Shown: positions 17,696 through 27,092, counted from the first letter of the stretch. The stretch is 64,000 nucleotides of DNA from Mucilaginibacter sp. OK283 (GCF_900110415.1 NZ_FODR01000006.1:310001-374000); one strand, 5' to 3'. Notes: generated by a model not told the origin, from the letters alone. Program-made: numbers and translations.

Positions 17696-19591
17696 CTAAT
17701 CTGACACATACTCCCAGGCGCTTTGGTAGCCGCCCAGCTTTTCGGTATATTCCACAAAATCAGCATAAAACCGTAAACGGGTTAGGGTAGCGCTATCGCC
17801 TATAACTACCAGTTTTTTACGGGCGCGGGTCATGGCTACGTTCATGCGGCGGATATCTGCGAGGAACCCTATTTCGCCATTGGCATTGCTGCGCACCAAG
17901 CTGATGTAAACCATATCGCGTTCCTGCCCCTGGAAACTGTCGATGGTATTAACGGAGATATTATCGATATAAGGCAACAGCTCCGGGTTGGCCTGCAATT
18001 GTTCATTCAGCACCCTGATCTGTTCTTTATAAGGCGATATAATGGCTACCGATGGGAATTTTTCGGTAGGGTCAATCTCCGTTACCAGGCGGTTTAGATG
18101 TTTGAAGAGCAGTGCTGCTTCATCCGGGTTATAGGTACTGGTGCCTGCTACTTGCTCTTCAAACCCGGCCCCGGCGGTATCGATAAAAGTAACCGGCGTA
18201 TCGCCATTGAACAATAATCGTGTTGCTACGGAAGCATGAGCCTTTAACTGATTGCCATAAAACTCCCGGGACGAAAAGCCCATGATGGACTCGTTCATCC
18301 GGTATTGCTCATCCAACAAAACAACAGCTTCGGGGTGCAGGGCAACGCATTTCTCTAACAAAGTAGTGCTTAAGCCTGCACGGGCAGCATCGTTTGATTT
18401 AATGGTAGGGGGCAGCTGCAAATGATCGCCGGCCAAAATTATTTTCTGTGCTTTCAGGATAGGAATCCAGCAGGCAGGTTCAAGGGCCTGGCCGGCTTCG
18501 TCAATAACCGCAGTTTCAAATTTTACTTCGCGGATGGTGTAGTGGTTGGAACCAACAAGAGTGGCGGTTATTACCTGCGCTTTGCTCACCAGGTCGTCAA
18601 TAATGTGTTGCTCCGTTAGGGCCACATCTTTCATGATCTTGTGCGCCTCGTTAAACAGGGCTTTGCGCTGGTCGCGTTCCGATTTGCCGAAGCTGCGCTT
18701 GTACTTGTGCGCCATGTCTTTATAGGCACTGGCCTGTTTTTTTAGCGTACGGATGAGTTTATTATCAGCGTGTTCGGCCATTTTGCTATCCAGCGTAAGC
18801 GAAACCAGTTTTTCGGACACCCGGTTTGGGTTGCCTATTCTTAATACGTTTAAACCTTCGTCGGCCAGTTTTTCGCTCAGCAGGTCAACAGCGGTATTGC
18901 TTGGGGCCACCACCAAAATTTGTTTGTGGGTTTGTTTAGCTAACAAACAAATAGCCTGTACCAGTGTGGTGGTTTTCCCGGTGCCCGGTGGCCCATGAAT
19001 TATGGCCAGATCCTGCGCGGTTACTATTTTGTTTACTGCCGCCAGTTGGGATGTATTCAAACGGGAAATATTTAATGGCTGGGCAGCATCAGCAAAAACA
19101 GGGGAGGTTTTGCCACTGAGGATATTTACCAAACGGCCTTCCGGTTTTTCGCCCAAGGCCGATGCTTGTTTAATGGCCTTGAACATTTCGTCATAACTGT
19201 TATTATCAAATAGCAGGTCGATGCCCAGTTTGCCGTCGCGGGCCCAATCGGGCAGTTCGTCGGTATATAAGGTAATTTTGAGCCTGTTACCGCCCTGGTA
19301 GGTAATAGTGCCATCCACACGATCTTTTTGAGGATCGTGATTGCTGAATAAGGCGGCGGGTACACCAAAGCGTAACTGGTGCGAAATATCCTGGTGGGTG
19401 GTACGTTCCACCTCTACATTGATGTAATCGCCCCGGCCGGGTTCGGTATTCCTGATGGCGATAGGGTACCAGGTGAGGCCCTGCGCACGACGATCTGCAG
19501 CAGATGTGTTTTCGGTAAGCTTGAGGTAGGCGCTGCGGTCTTCTTCTTTTTCTTTGTTCAGCAGATCGAGCAGCTTCTTAAAATAATCCAT
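17696..19591 (-). CDS. SF1 (UPF1/SMUBP-2-like) DNA/RNA helicase
   Basis: A 631-residue superfamily 1B helicase. An N-terminal beta-barrel region (about 40-130) precedes the helicase core. Motif I GPPGTGKT is at 200-207. Further motifs are APSNTAVDLL (Ia), VIDEAGQALEP (II, DEAG), LAGDHLQLPPT (III), LLDEQYRMNESIM (IV), TIDSFQGQERDMVYISLVRSN (V) and MNVAMTRARKKLVVIGD (VI). This order fits the IGHMBP2/UPF1 group, which unwinds DNA or RNA in the 5'-3' direction. It is complete, single and cytosolic. A dispersed intergenic repeat begins 69 nt upstream of its start. Confidence 0.92.
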   Translation of the reverse strand: MDYFKKLLDLLNKEKEEDRSAYLKLTENTSAADRRAQGLTWYPIAIRNTEPGRGDYINVEVERTTHQDISHQLRFGVPAALFSNHDPQKDRVDGTITYQGGNRLKITLYTDELPDWARDGKLGIDLLFDNNSYDEMFKAIKQASALGEKPEGRLVNILSGKTSPVFADAAQPLNISRLNTSQLAAVNKIVTAQDLAIIHGPPGTGKTTTLVQAICLLAKQTHKQILVVAPSNTAVDLLSEKLADEGLNVLRIGNPNRVSEKLVSLTLDSKMAEHADNKLIRTLKKQASAYKDMAHKYKRSFGKSERDQRKALFNEAHKIMKDVALTEQHIIDDLVSKAQVITATLVGSNHYTIREVKFETAVIDEAGQALEPACWIPILKAQKIILAGDHLQLPPTIKSNDAARAGLSTTLLEKCVALHPEAVVLLDEQYRMNESIMGFSSREFYGNQLKAHASVATRLLFNGDTPVTFIDTAGAGFEEQVAGTSTYNPDEAALLFKHLNRLVTEIDPTEKFPSVAIISPYKEQIRVLNEQLQANPELLPYIDNISVNTIDSFQGQERDMVYISLVRSNANGEIGFLADIRRMNVAMTRARKKLVVIGDSATLTRLRFYADFVEYTEKLGGYQSAWEYVSD

Positions 19592-19659
19592 CGGCGCAAA
19601 GGTAGTAATAAAGCTAAATGCTTAAGGCGGAAGGCAGAAAGCTATCAGGACAAACACAT

Positions 19660-19813
19660 CTAATTGGGTTAACATAACTTAACATATTTCGGATTTTAAA
19701 TTTATAAATATCTGATAATAAATATTTTATATTTTTTACATGGTTAACATTAAACTGATGTATTGGCGTAATTTAGCCTCCTCCAAATATTTGTGCTTGT
19801 GTTGCCCAATACA
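19660..19813. repeat. Dispersed intergenic repeat, copy A
   Basis: About 154 bp with clear similarity, in the same orientation, to 55889-56038. Shared blocks include GGTTAACATAACTTAACATA, ATGGTTAACA.AAACTGAT and CCAAATATTTGTGC.TGTTG. Each copy lies upstream of a minus-strand gene. No ORF is conserved between the copies. Confidence 0.7.
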
Positions 19814-19836
19814 GGAGCCGAAGAACAGCCATCGTC

Positions 19837-19967
19837 AAGGTAAGAGAAACAGAAGGGTAATTAATATCGAACACTGAATTTCGAATGCCCAACTCTGAAG
19901 TTTTTCCTTCATATTCAATATTGGACATTCGGTCTTCGATATTAAATCGACCTTAATTCCTTACCTT
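19837..19967. repeat. Long imperfect inverted repeat
   Basis: The arms start AAGGTAAG (19837) and end CTTACCTT (19967), with further inverted matches around TTAATATCGAA and CGAATG towards a loop near 19900. It looks like a palindromic intergenic element of the kind common in this phylum. It lies just past the 3' end of the TetR gene and may also end that transcript. Confidence 0.5.
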
Positions 19968-19992
19968 TAATGGCATTCATTAAGCGCGACCC

Positions 19993-20571
19993 TTACAAAG
20001 CCGATAAAGCCACGCGCACTATATCTTCCAATACATTGCTGCCGACCCCACTACGGGCCGATACCCTTAAACCACTTATAGTACTAAAAATAAACCTTGC
20101 CAGTGCCCGGGCGGGCAGGGCGGTTTTAAACTGCCCCTGGTGCTGGCCTTTCTCTATAGCGCTGGTTAGCGCATCTTCCACACTTTGGTTGTTTTGAGAA
20201 ACCAGTTCTGCAATCTCTTTATCGTGGCTGGATAATTCGATGGCTGTATTTACCATAAAACAGCCTTTGGTAAATTTGTCTTCTTCGCTTTCGCGGATCA
20301 CACCATACAGAACCTGTTTAATGGCTTCTGCCGGGTTTTCGGTATTGTTGAGTAATGTAAGTACAGCGCCGGTATTTTTGCCCTGGTACTGCCGTAAGGC
20401 CTTTGAAAACAGCGTTTTTTTATCAGTATAGGTATTGTATAAACTTGAGCGGCTAATACCCAATTCATCTACCAAATCCTGGGCAGATGTTGCATGATAC
20501 CCTTTATCCCAAAACAACTCAACGGCTTTGCCAAGCAGTTCATCTTCGTCAAAATCTTTATTCCTGGCCAT
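19993..20571 (-). CDS. TetR/AcrR-family regulator
   Basis: A 192-residue regulator. The HTH lies at about 10-52: LLGKAVELFWDKGYHATSAQDLV, then LGISRSSLYNTYTDKKTLF, of the type seen in the AcrR/NemR group. The rest is a helical ligand and dimer domain (KGCFMVNTAIELSS). It lies 74 nt downstream of an SDR gene on the same strand. Palindromes with the same GGAAT-N4-ATTCC core occur before both genes, so it probably represses itself and the SDR, releasing on a small electrophile or similar ligand. The ligand is unknown. Confidence 0.88.
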   Translation of the reverse strand: MARNKDFDEDELLGKAVELFWDKGYHATSAQDLVDELGISRSSLYNTYTDKKTLFSKALRQYQGKNTGAVLTLLNNTENPAEAIKQVLYGVIRESEEDKFTKGCFMVNTAIELSSHDKEIAELVSQNNQSVEDALTSAIEKGQHQGQFKTALPARALARFIFSTISGLRVSARSGVGSNVLEDIVRVALSAL

Positions 20572-20596
20572 AGTTTAAATTGTAATAATACAAAAA

Positions 20597-20624
20597 CCTA
20601 TTTGGAATATTCATTCCAAATAGG
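20597..20624 (-). promoter_or_regulatory. Palindromic operator before the TetR gene
   Basis: A 28-bp palindrome: 12-bp perfect arms (CCTATTTGGAAT and its complement) around ATTC. It contains GGAAT-N4-ATTCC, the same core as the operator before the SDR gene, and starts 26 nt before the ATG. A TTTG in its left arm could serve as the -33 element. Confidence 0.7.
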
Positions 20625-20645
20625 TGTAAATTTTTGATTTTTTTT

Positions 20646-21401
20646 TTAATAAATAAGTGCATTAACAGTTAAGCCACCATCAACAACAAGCTCGGTACCG
20701 GTTATAAATGAGGCATCGTCGGAAGCAAGGAACCTTACCGCATTTGCAATTTCTTCTGATTTGCCAAAACGGTTAAGCAAAACCCTTTGGCTTAAAACAG
20801 ATCCAAAGCCGCTAACCTGTTCTTCAGTTAAGCCAAGTTTACCATAAAGCGGGGTTTCAACCGGGCCTGGTGATACGGAGTTAACACGGATTTTACGGGA
20901 GGCTAATTCGCGGGCAAATACTTTAGTGAATGATAGCAGGGCTGCCTTGCTTGCTGCATATACACTGCTATCGGGGGCGCCTAATGATGCGTTAACTGAT
21001 GCGTTGAATATGATAGAACCGCCATCATTTAAAATAGGTAGAAATTTTTGAACGGTGAAATACACGCCTTTTACATTTAGATTCATCATGGTATCATAAT
21101 GCTCTTCGGTTGCAACTTCCATCGGGCTGAACAAGGCTACACCGGCATTAAGAAATAGTATATCTATTTTGCCAAATTGTGCTTTCACCTGGGCAATCAG
21201 GGTGTCTATCTGGTTTAACTTAGCCTGATCGGATACTATACCGGTTACACCCAGTTCTTCGGCTGCTTTACTTACTGTGGCGGCATTACGCCCGGTAATA
21301 ATTACCTGTGCACCTTTGGCTGCCAACTCTTTTGCGGTGGCGTATCCTATGCCGCTGTTACCACCTGTAACTACGGCTACTTTGTTTGTTAAATTGCTCA
21401 T
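20646..21401 (-). CDS. Short-chain dehydrogenase/reductase (SDR)
   Basis: A 251-residue classical SDR: GGNSGIGYATAKELA (about 13-27) for NAD(P) binding, LNAGVALFSP (near 85-94), catalytic Ser in IFNASVNAS and YAASKAALL with the Tyr and Lys four apart. The C-terminus (TGTELVVDGGL) is typical of the 3-oxoacyl-reductase/glucose-dehydrogenase-like group. It is probably the main target of the TetR-type regulator encoded directly downstream. Substrate unknown; the regulatory pairing suggests a role in handling a toxic carbonyl compound, but that is inference. Confidence 0.88.
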   Translation of the reverse strand: MSNLTNKVAVVTGGNSGIGYATAKELAAKGAQVIITGRNAATVSKAAEELGVTGIVSDQAKLNQIDTLIAQVKAQFGKIDILFLNAGVALFSPMEVATEEHYDTMMNLNVKGVYFTVQKFLPILNDGGSIIFNASVNASLGAPDSSVYAASKAALLSFTKVFARELASRKIRVNSVSPGPVETPLYGKLGLTEEQVSGFGSVLSQRVLLNRFGKSEEIANAVRFLASDDASFITGTELVVDGGLTVNALIY

Positions 21402-21439
21402 TGTTTTATTTTTTAATAACTGTTTTTTGTTTGATGACT

Positions 21440-21472
21440 CAAAGATAATAAAACTGGAATGATCATTCCAAA
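21440..21472 (-). promoter_or_regulatory. Promoter and operator of the SDR-TetR pair
   Basis: On the minus strand TTTG (21469-21472) and TATCTTTG (21440-21447, exact -7 match) are 21 bp apart. The perfect palindrome TGGAATGATCATTCCA (21455-21470) lies between them and overlaps the upstream element, so repressor binding would block polymerase. Confidence 0.75.
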
Positions 21473-22158
21473 ATAAAAATAATGTTTTTACTGATGATTA
21501 CATTTGGATTACAAAGCGGGGCTGCAACTGATTTTTTGGGGTGCAGATCAATGCTAAATGACGCCGGATGTTGTGTTATTGTTGCTTTGCCCGGGAGATA
21601 TTTTTTAACTTCATTTGTCATTCCATAAAATAGCGTTCAAAGGCGATTTGGCTAAAAGTAACATATCACATAGAATACATAAACTATTTATTATAAAGTG
21701 ATTAACATTATTTGACTTTGTTTAAAAGCTCGTTGTGTTTTAATATTTCCGTCAAGCTTACTTGTAAATCCGGAGTACAGATAAGGACGAAGCCGCTTAA
21801 CTTTCTGTTGGTAAGGCTGGCTGCGCTATATCATGCAAAATTTACTATCGCCTAAACGTTATACCAGATGATGGCTTAGTTGAGCGTGGCCCGAGGTTGG
21901 GATTTTACCCATGCCACTTCTTTTATTTCAATGCAGCAAGGACGCATTTGGGCGAATTTGAGAAACTATAATTTATAAGCTGCCGGAATTAATGTTTTTA
22001 TAATGAAAGATAATTGCAGAAAATATTACATTTATCGCCGTAACGATATGGGGAATTTTAAACCAGCAGATTTTTTTGATCGTGATTTAAACACACATTT
22101 TATTACCATATTTGTTACAACCACTGGTTAACCCAATCATCTTTTAAATACTATACCA
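21473..22158. other. Gene-free AT-rich stretch upstream of the phosphosugar mutase
   Basis: About 690 bp with no ORF of recognisable family. A 48-codon plus-strand frame starts at 21483 but has no family features. No strong promoter match was found for the downstream gene; a partial CATATTTG lies near 22107. Confidence 0.5.
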
Positions 22159-23895
22159 ATGCAGGACTTAGACCCATCCATCCTAAAAAAAGTAAACACC
22201 TGGCTCGAAGGAAATTACGATGCCGATGTTAAACAGGAAATTCAAACCTTATTAGACAATAAAGCATATACCGAGTTAACAGACTCGTTTTACCGCGACC
22301 TGGAATTTGGTACCGGTGGTTTGCGTGGTACCATGGGCCCAGGCTCAAACCGTATTAATAAGTACACTATTGGTGCAGCTACCCAGGGTCTGGCAAACTA
22401 CCTTAAAAAAACCTACCCAGGCCAAAAAATTAAAGTAGCTATAGCGCACGATAGCCGCAACAACGCCGACTTATTTTCGAACATTACCGCCGAGGTATTT
22501 TCGGCCAATGATATCCATGTTTATTTTTTTAAGGCGTTGCGCCCAACACCCGAGCTTTCGTTTGCCGTACGCCACTTTGGTTGCAAAAGCGGGGTGATGC
22601 TGACTGCATCGCATAACCCTAAAGAGTACAACGGTTACAAAGCATATGGCGCCGATGGCGGCCAGTTTGTATCGCCGCATGATAAAGCGGTTATGGACGA
22701 AGTTGCTAAAATAGCCAGTATCGACGATATTAAATTCAGCCGCGTTGATGCAAACATTGAGGAGATAGGTGAGGAGGTTGACGAGCTTTATTTAGAAGGG
22801 ATCACTAAATTATCCATCTCGACAGAGGCTATCGATCGCCAAAAAGATTTAAAAATTGTTTATTCGCCAATCCACGGTACAGGCATTACCCTGGTGCCAC
22901 AGGCGTTGGAGCGCTTTGGTTTTGAGAATGTGATCCTGGTAGATGAACAAACCACGCCCGACGGAAACTTCCCAACAGTAGTATATCCAAACCCCGAGGA
23001 AAAAGAAGCTTTAACACTGGCACTAAAAAAAGCACGGGAAGTTGACGCAGATTTGGTGTTAGCAACTGACCCCGATGCCGACCGTGTGGGGATAGCTGTA
23101 AAAAATACCAGTAACGAATTTATATTGCTTAACGGTAACCAAACCGGCAGTATGCTTATTAATTACCTGCTTAGCGCATGGGAAGATAAAGGCAAACTTA
23201 CAGGTAAAGAATATATTGTTAAAACCATTGTAACATCAAACCTGATTGATGCGATAGCTAAAGCCAAAAATGTAACGTGTTACAATACATTAACCGGCTT
23301 TAAGTACATAGGCGAACTGATGACCCACTTTGAAGGCAAACGAACCTTTATTGGTGGAGGCGAGGAAAGCTACGGTTATTTGATAGGTGAACTGGTGCGC
23401 GATAAGGATGCTGTTGTTTCAAGTGCCTTTATAGCCGAAATGACAGCTTATTACAAAGACAAAGGCAGTAGTTTATTTGAAGCCCTGATTGATACCTACG
23501 TGCAGTATGGTTTCTACAAAGAGAAGCTGATATCGATAACCAAAAAAGGTAAAACCGGTGCCGAAGAAATAAAAGCCATGATGGAAACATTCAGGAAAAA
23601 CCCGCCTGCCACTTTAGGCGGATCGAAAGTGGTTACCTTAAAGGATTATGAATTCCAGGTAGAAACCGACCTGAATACCAACACTACCAAAGCAATAGAG
23701 TTGCCTACATCAGATGTGTTACAGTTTATTACCGAAGATGGCAGCATAATATCTGCCCGTCCATCAGGTACCGAGCCGAAGATTAAATTTTATTGCAGCG
23801 TTAACGGTAAACTGGCAAGTAAAGAAGCTTATGCCGACACCGACAAGCAATTGGATGCTAAGATTGACGCCATTATGCAGGACCTGGGCGTGTAA
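22159..23895 (+). CDS. Phosphoglucomutase/phosphomannomutase family phospho-sugar mutase
   Basis: A 578-residue alpha-D-phosphohexomutase with all four domains: FGTGGLRGTMGPG substrate segment (50-62), the phosphoserine loop TASHNPKEYNGYK with S151, the metal loop DPDADRVG, sugar-binding GGGEESYGY and the C-terminal phosphate-binding RPSGTEPKIKFY. This long form (about 580 residues) is typical of Bacteroidota and PgcA-type enzymes that interconvert glucose-1-P and glucose-6-P. It would supply sugar phosphates for polysaccharide and trehalose synthesis, both represented in the window. Phosphoglucomutase is more likely than phosphomannomutase but not proven. A terminator follows. Confidence 0.93.
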   Translation: MQDLDPSILKKVNTWLEGNYDADVKQEIQTLLDNKAYTELTDSFYRDLEFGTGGLRGTMGPGSNRINKYTIGAATQGLANYLKKTYPGQKIKVAIAHDSRNNADLFSNITAEVFSANDIHVYFFKALRPTPELSFAVRHFGCKSGVMLTASHNPKEYNGYKAYGADGGQFVSPHDKAVMDEVAKIASIDDIKFSRVDANIEEIGEEVDELYLEGITKLSISTEAIDRQKDLKIVYSPIHGTGITLVPQALERFGFENVILVDEQTTPDGNFPTVVYPNPEEKEALTLALKKAREVDADLVLATDPDADRVGIAVKNTSNEFILLNGNQTGSMLINYLLSAWEDKGKLTGKEYIVKTIVTSNLIDAIAKAKNVTCYNTLTGFKYIGELMTHFEGKRTFIGGGEESYGYLIGELVRDKDAVVSSAFIAEMTAYYKDKGSSLFEALIDTYVQYGFYKEKLISITKKGKTGAEEIKAMMETFRKNPPATLGGSKVVTLKDYEFQVETDLNTNTTKAIELPTSDVLQFITEDGSIISARPSGTEPKIKFYCSVNGKLASKEAYADTDKQLDAKIDAIMQDLGV

Positions 23896-23930
23896 TCCAG
23901 AAACGATATAAAGCGGGGTTTATCCTCTTT

Positions 23931-23967
23931 GAGGCTGTCTCATAAGTATGGGAACAGCCTCTTTTTG
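23931..23967 (+). terminator. Terminator of the phosphosugar mutase gene
   Basis: GAGGCTGT (23931-23938) pairs with ACAGCCTC (23954-23961), 35 nt after the stop, followed by TTTTTG. Confidence 0.85.
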
Positions 23968-24172
23968 TTTAATTTATTAGGGTAGAGGTGGTGGAAATCG
24001 TTTTCGTATAAGCAATTCTCAAAGTCTCCTTTTCATAGTCATAGGATTCCCCACTCATTATTCACCATATCTGGATAAATAATTCTATTTGCTTTAAAAT
24101 AAGGCGTTTAAATTAAATAGTATCATTTTTAATTTGTAACATTATATTTTTAATTACCTAAATTTTAACCCT

Positions 24173-25696
24173 ATGAAATCCGATAACCTTGTACTTGTGT
24201 TTGTTCACGGCTGGAGTGTTACCAACCTTAACACCTACGGCGAATTACCCCTGCGTTTAAGGAATGAAGCTGCCGGCATTGCCCCATCAGTAACAGTTAA
24301 GGATATTTACCTTGGGCAATATGTCAGCTTTCATGATGAAGTACAGGTACATGATATTTCCAGGGCGTTTGAACATGCCGTTCGGGAGCAGTTATCGGCC
24401 GAGATACTTGCAAATAATCGTTTTGTTTGTATAACCCATTCTACAGGCGGCCCTGTGGTAAGGGAATGGTTTGATTTTTATTATAATAAACCAGGTGCGC
24501 CTGTTTGCCCTATGAGCCATTTGATTATGCTGGCGCCAGCCAACTTTGGCTCGGCTTTGGCACAATTAGGAAAAAGTAAAATAAGCAGGTTAAAATCATG
24601 GTTTGAGAAAGTGGAGCCGGGACAAGGCGTGCTTAACTGGCTCGAACTTGGCAGCGATAAATCATGGGACTTGAATGAGAAATGGATAAAAGGAAAAGGA
24701 GGGGAGATTGGCGAAAACGGTATTTTTCCGTTTAGCATCATAGGACAGTCTATCGACCGCGCGTTTTATGATAACCTTAATTCGTACACCGGCGAACTGG
24801 GTTCCGATGGGGTGGTAAGATCGGCCGCGGCTAATTTAAATGCTACTTATGTGAGTGTAAAGCAAGGGCCAGTTGTTAATACCGATGGTAAAGATACGCC
24901 AGAGGCGATGACAGTCGAGTTTGATACTGCCCCTAAAACAGCCTTCAGGGTGGTTAAATGGAAAGCTCACTCGGGCACCACCATGGGAGTTATGGCCAGC
25001 CCCAAAGAAGACTGGAAAGATGATTCCGCAGAAAGCGCTGCATTAATTGAAGCGATATTGGATTGCATTAAGGTTAATAATATAAATGATTATGATACCC
25101 TTATTGATGCATTTGCTGCCCAAACAGATGAGGTTCAGGCAGTGGAACAGGTGGAGAAAGTATCTGAGGGCTTTTTCCTGCACGACAGGTATTTTATTCA
25201 CGATAGGTTTTCGATGGTAATTTTCAGGATTCATGATTCGGAGGATTACCCGGTAACAGATTATGACCTTATTTTTACCGCCGGCGACAATGCAGATCCC
25301 AATCATCTGCCCGAGGGCTTTTTTGCCGACAGACAGCGAAATAGTATATCGCCGCAAACAGTAACCTACTTTGTTAATCATGATGTGATGAATGGTTGTG
25401 CAGGTATTAAATATGATGGGAAAGAATTACGGCCGGCATTACCGGGAGCAAAAAAGTTGGGCCTCATTGTAAATCCGCGGCCGGATAATGGATTTATTAA
25501 ATATGTGCCATTTGAAATAAACGCCGCGGATGAATTTTTGAAAAAAGTTATACAACCCAATTCAACTACTCTTATAGACATTTGCCTGCAGCGCGTGGTT
25601 AGCCAGCAAGTGTTCGGGTTGATCCAATATGATGGGCCAATGCCTTATAATCATGATTTTAGCGACCTGGATGCGGGTACGGACTATGTAAATTGA
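24173..25696 (+). CDS. Alpha/beta-hydrolase (lipase-like) with unassigned C-terminal domain
   Basis: A 507-residue protein. The first 280 residues look like an alpha/beta-hydrolase lipase: VFVHGWS (9-15) for the oxyanion region, nucleophile elbow THSTGG with S90, SDGVVR with D213 and AHSGTT with H267, together a plausible Ser-Asp-His triad. The C-terminal half (about 330-507, HDRYFIHDRFSMVIFRIHDSEDY onward) is beta-rich and unrecognised. There is no signal peptide, so it should be cytosolic unless a specialised route exports it. It has its own gap on both sides and no partner genes. A phospholipase or acyl-ester hydrolase role is inferred; a secreted lipase effector is a weaker alternative. 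Confidence 0.7.
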   Translation: MKSDNLVLVFVHGWSVTNLNTYGELPLRLRNEAAGIAPSVTVKDIYLGQYVSFHDEVQVHDISRAFEHAVREQLSAEILANNRFVCITHSTGGPVVREWFDFYYNKPGAPVCPMSHLIMLAPANFGSALAQLGKSKISRLKSWFEKVEPGQGVLNWLELGSDKSWDLNEKWIKGKGGEIGENGIFPFSIIGQSIDRAFYDNLNSYTGELGSDGVVRSAAANLNATYVSVKQGPVVNTDGKDTPEAMTVEFDTAPKTAFRVVKWKAHSGTTMGVMASPKEDWKDDSAESAALIEAILDCIKVNNINDYDTLIDAFAAQTDEVQAVEQVEKVSEGFFLHDRYFIHDRFSMVIFRIHDSEDYPVTDYDLIFTAGDNADPNHLPEGFFADRQRNSISPQTVTYFVNHDVMNGCAGIKYDGKELRPALPGAKKLGLIVNPRPDNGFIKYVPFEINAADEFLKKVIQPNSTTLIDICLQRVVSQQVFGLIQYDGPMPYNHDFSDLDAGTDYVN

Positions 25697-25920
25697 TTAG
25701 GCGGCTGCCTTTAAGATTAACCAAATATTATGAAAATGATAAAAAAAGCATAGGATTTAATTAAATTTTGCCCTTTTGTTACTTTTTATCCCCTTAAAAC
25801 TATCGTTTTAATATACTTTGCTTATATAACTGAACAAAATGTTAATATTCAACTATTAATAGTAACATTTCTTATCAAAAACAAAGAAATTTTATAACTT
25901 CGAGGCCCAAATAAAAGCTC

Positions 25921-27000
25921 ATGGATTTAAAAAATTATAAAGGTGTTCTGCACGGCGATCAGGTGCAGGAACTGTTTGAAGCAGCTAAAAAGCATCAGTT
26001 TGCTTTGCCGGCGGTAAACGTTATAGGTACCAATACTATTAACGCAGTTATGGAAACAGCTAAGCTGGTAAATTCCCCGGTTATTATTCAGCTTTCAAAT
26101 GGCGGTGCGCAATTTTACGCCGGCAAATCATTAGATAATTCAAAACTGCAAGCCTGTATTTTAGGTGGTGTATCAGCTGCAAAGCATGTTCACTTGCTGG
26201 CCGAACATTACGGCGTTGCCGTAATTTTGCATACCGACCATGCCGCAAAAAAATTATTACCATGGATTGACGGCCTGTTAGATTATGGCGAGAAGTTTTT
26301 TGCCGAAACAGGCAAGCCACTTTTTTCATCGCACATGCTTGATCTTTCTGAAGAACCTATCGAAGAAAATATCGAGATATCTGCTAAATACCTGGAGCGT
26401 ATGGCCAAAATGGGCATGACTCTTGAAATTGAATTAGGTGTTACCGGTGGCGAAGAAGACGGCGTTGACAACTCTGATGTTGACAGTTCGCGTTTATACA
26501 CCCAGCCAGAAGAGGTTTCTTACTCATATGAGCATTTATTAAAAGTGAGCCCACGTTTTACAGTGGCAGCTGCTTTTGGTAACGTACATGGTGTGTACAA
26601 ACCAGGCAACGTTAAATTGCAGCCGGTTATTTTGCATAACTCACAAGAGTATGTAAAACAAAAATTCAACTTAACCGAAGAAAAACCTATCAACTTTGTA
26701 TTCCACGGCGGTTCTGGTTCAAGCCAGGAAGAAATCCGCGAGGCTATTTCATATGGTGCTGTTAAAATGAATATTGATACCGATATGCAATGGGCATACT
26801 GGGAAGGTATTAAAGATTACTATAAATCAAAAGAAGGATATCTGCAATCGCAAATTGGCAGCCCTGATGGCGAAGATTCTCCAAACAAAAAATATTATGA
26901 TCCGCGCGTATGGTTACGTAAAGGCGAAGAAAATTTTGTTAAAAGACTTGCGGCGGCTTTCGAAGATCTTAATTGTATCGATGCCACAAGCAAACTATAA
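25921..27000 (+). CDS. fbaA: Class II fructose-bisphosphate aldolase
   Basis: A 359-residue zinc-dependent aldolase of the class IIA (E. coli FbaA) length, cleaving fructose-1,6-bisphosphate in glycolysis and forming it in gluconeogenesis. Visible motifs: ILHTDHAAKK with the catalytic Asp and first zinc His, a TGGEEDGVDNSD loop, NVHGVYKPGNVKL with a zinc His, and FHGGSGSSQEEI with the last zinc His and phosphate loop. It is a single gene with a strong terminator; a TAACTTCG near -20 (25895-25902) is one mismatch from the -7 consensus. Confidence 0.96.
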   Translation: MDLKNYKGVLHGDQVQELFEAAKKHQFALPAVNVIGTNTINAVMETAKLVNSPVIIQLSNGGAQFYAGKSLDNSKLQACILGGVSAAKHVHLLAEHYGVAVILHTDHAAKKLLPWIDGLLDYGEKFFAETGKPLFSSHMLDLSEEPIEENIEISAKYLERMAKMGMTLEIELGVTGGEEDGVDNSDVDSSRLYTQPEEVSYSYEHLLKVSPRFTVAAAFGNVHGVYKPGNVKLQPVILHNSQEYVKQKFNLTEEKPINFVFHGGSGSSQEEIREAISYGAVKMNIDTDMQWAYWEGIKDYYKSKEGYLQSQIGSPDGEDSPNKKYYDPRVWLRKGEENFVKRLAAAFEDLNCIDATSKL

Positions 27001-27020
27001 ATAACCAATTTAAAACTATT

Positions 27021-27060
27021 AAAGCGCCGGTGCAACAAATGTACCGGCGCTTTGTTGTTT
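27021..27060 (+). terminator. Terminator of the aldolase gene
   Basis: AAAGCGCCGGT and ACCGGCGCTTT form an 11-bp perfect stem (27021-27053), followed by GTTGTTT, 20 nt after the stop. Confidence 0.92.
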
Positions 27061-27092
27061 AGCCAAAATGATCACTAAGTAACATCTACAAA

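Noticed and set aside
19592..19992. CRISPR-like repeats in the gap with the dispersed repeat
   Set aside because: The repeats are inverted and irregular, with no equal spacers and no cas genes.
21483..21629. 48-codon frame in the gap before the phosphosugar mutase
   Set aside because: Composition is not protein-like, there is no promoter, and no family was recognised.
24481..24741. 86-codon minus-strand frame inside the lipase-like gene
   Set aside because: Antisense shadow of a supported reading frame.
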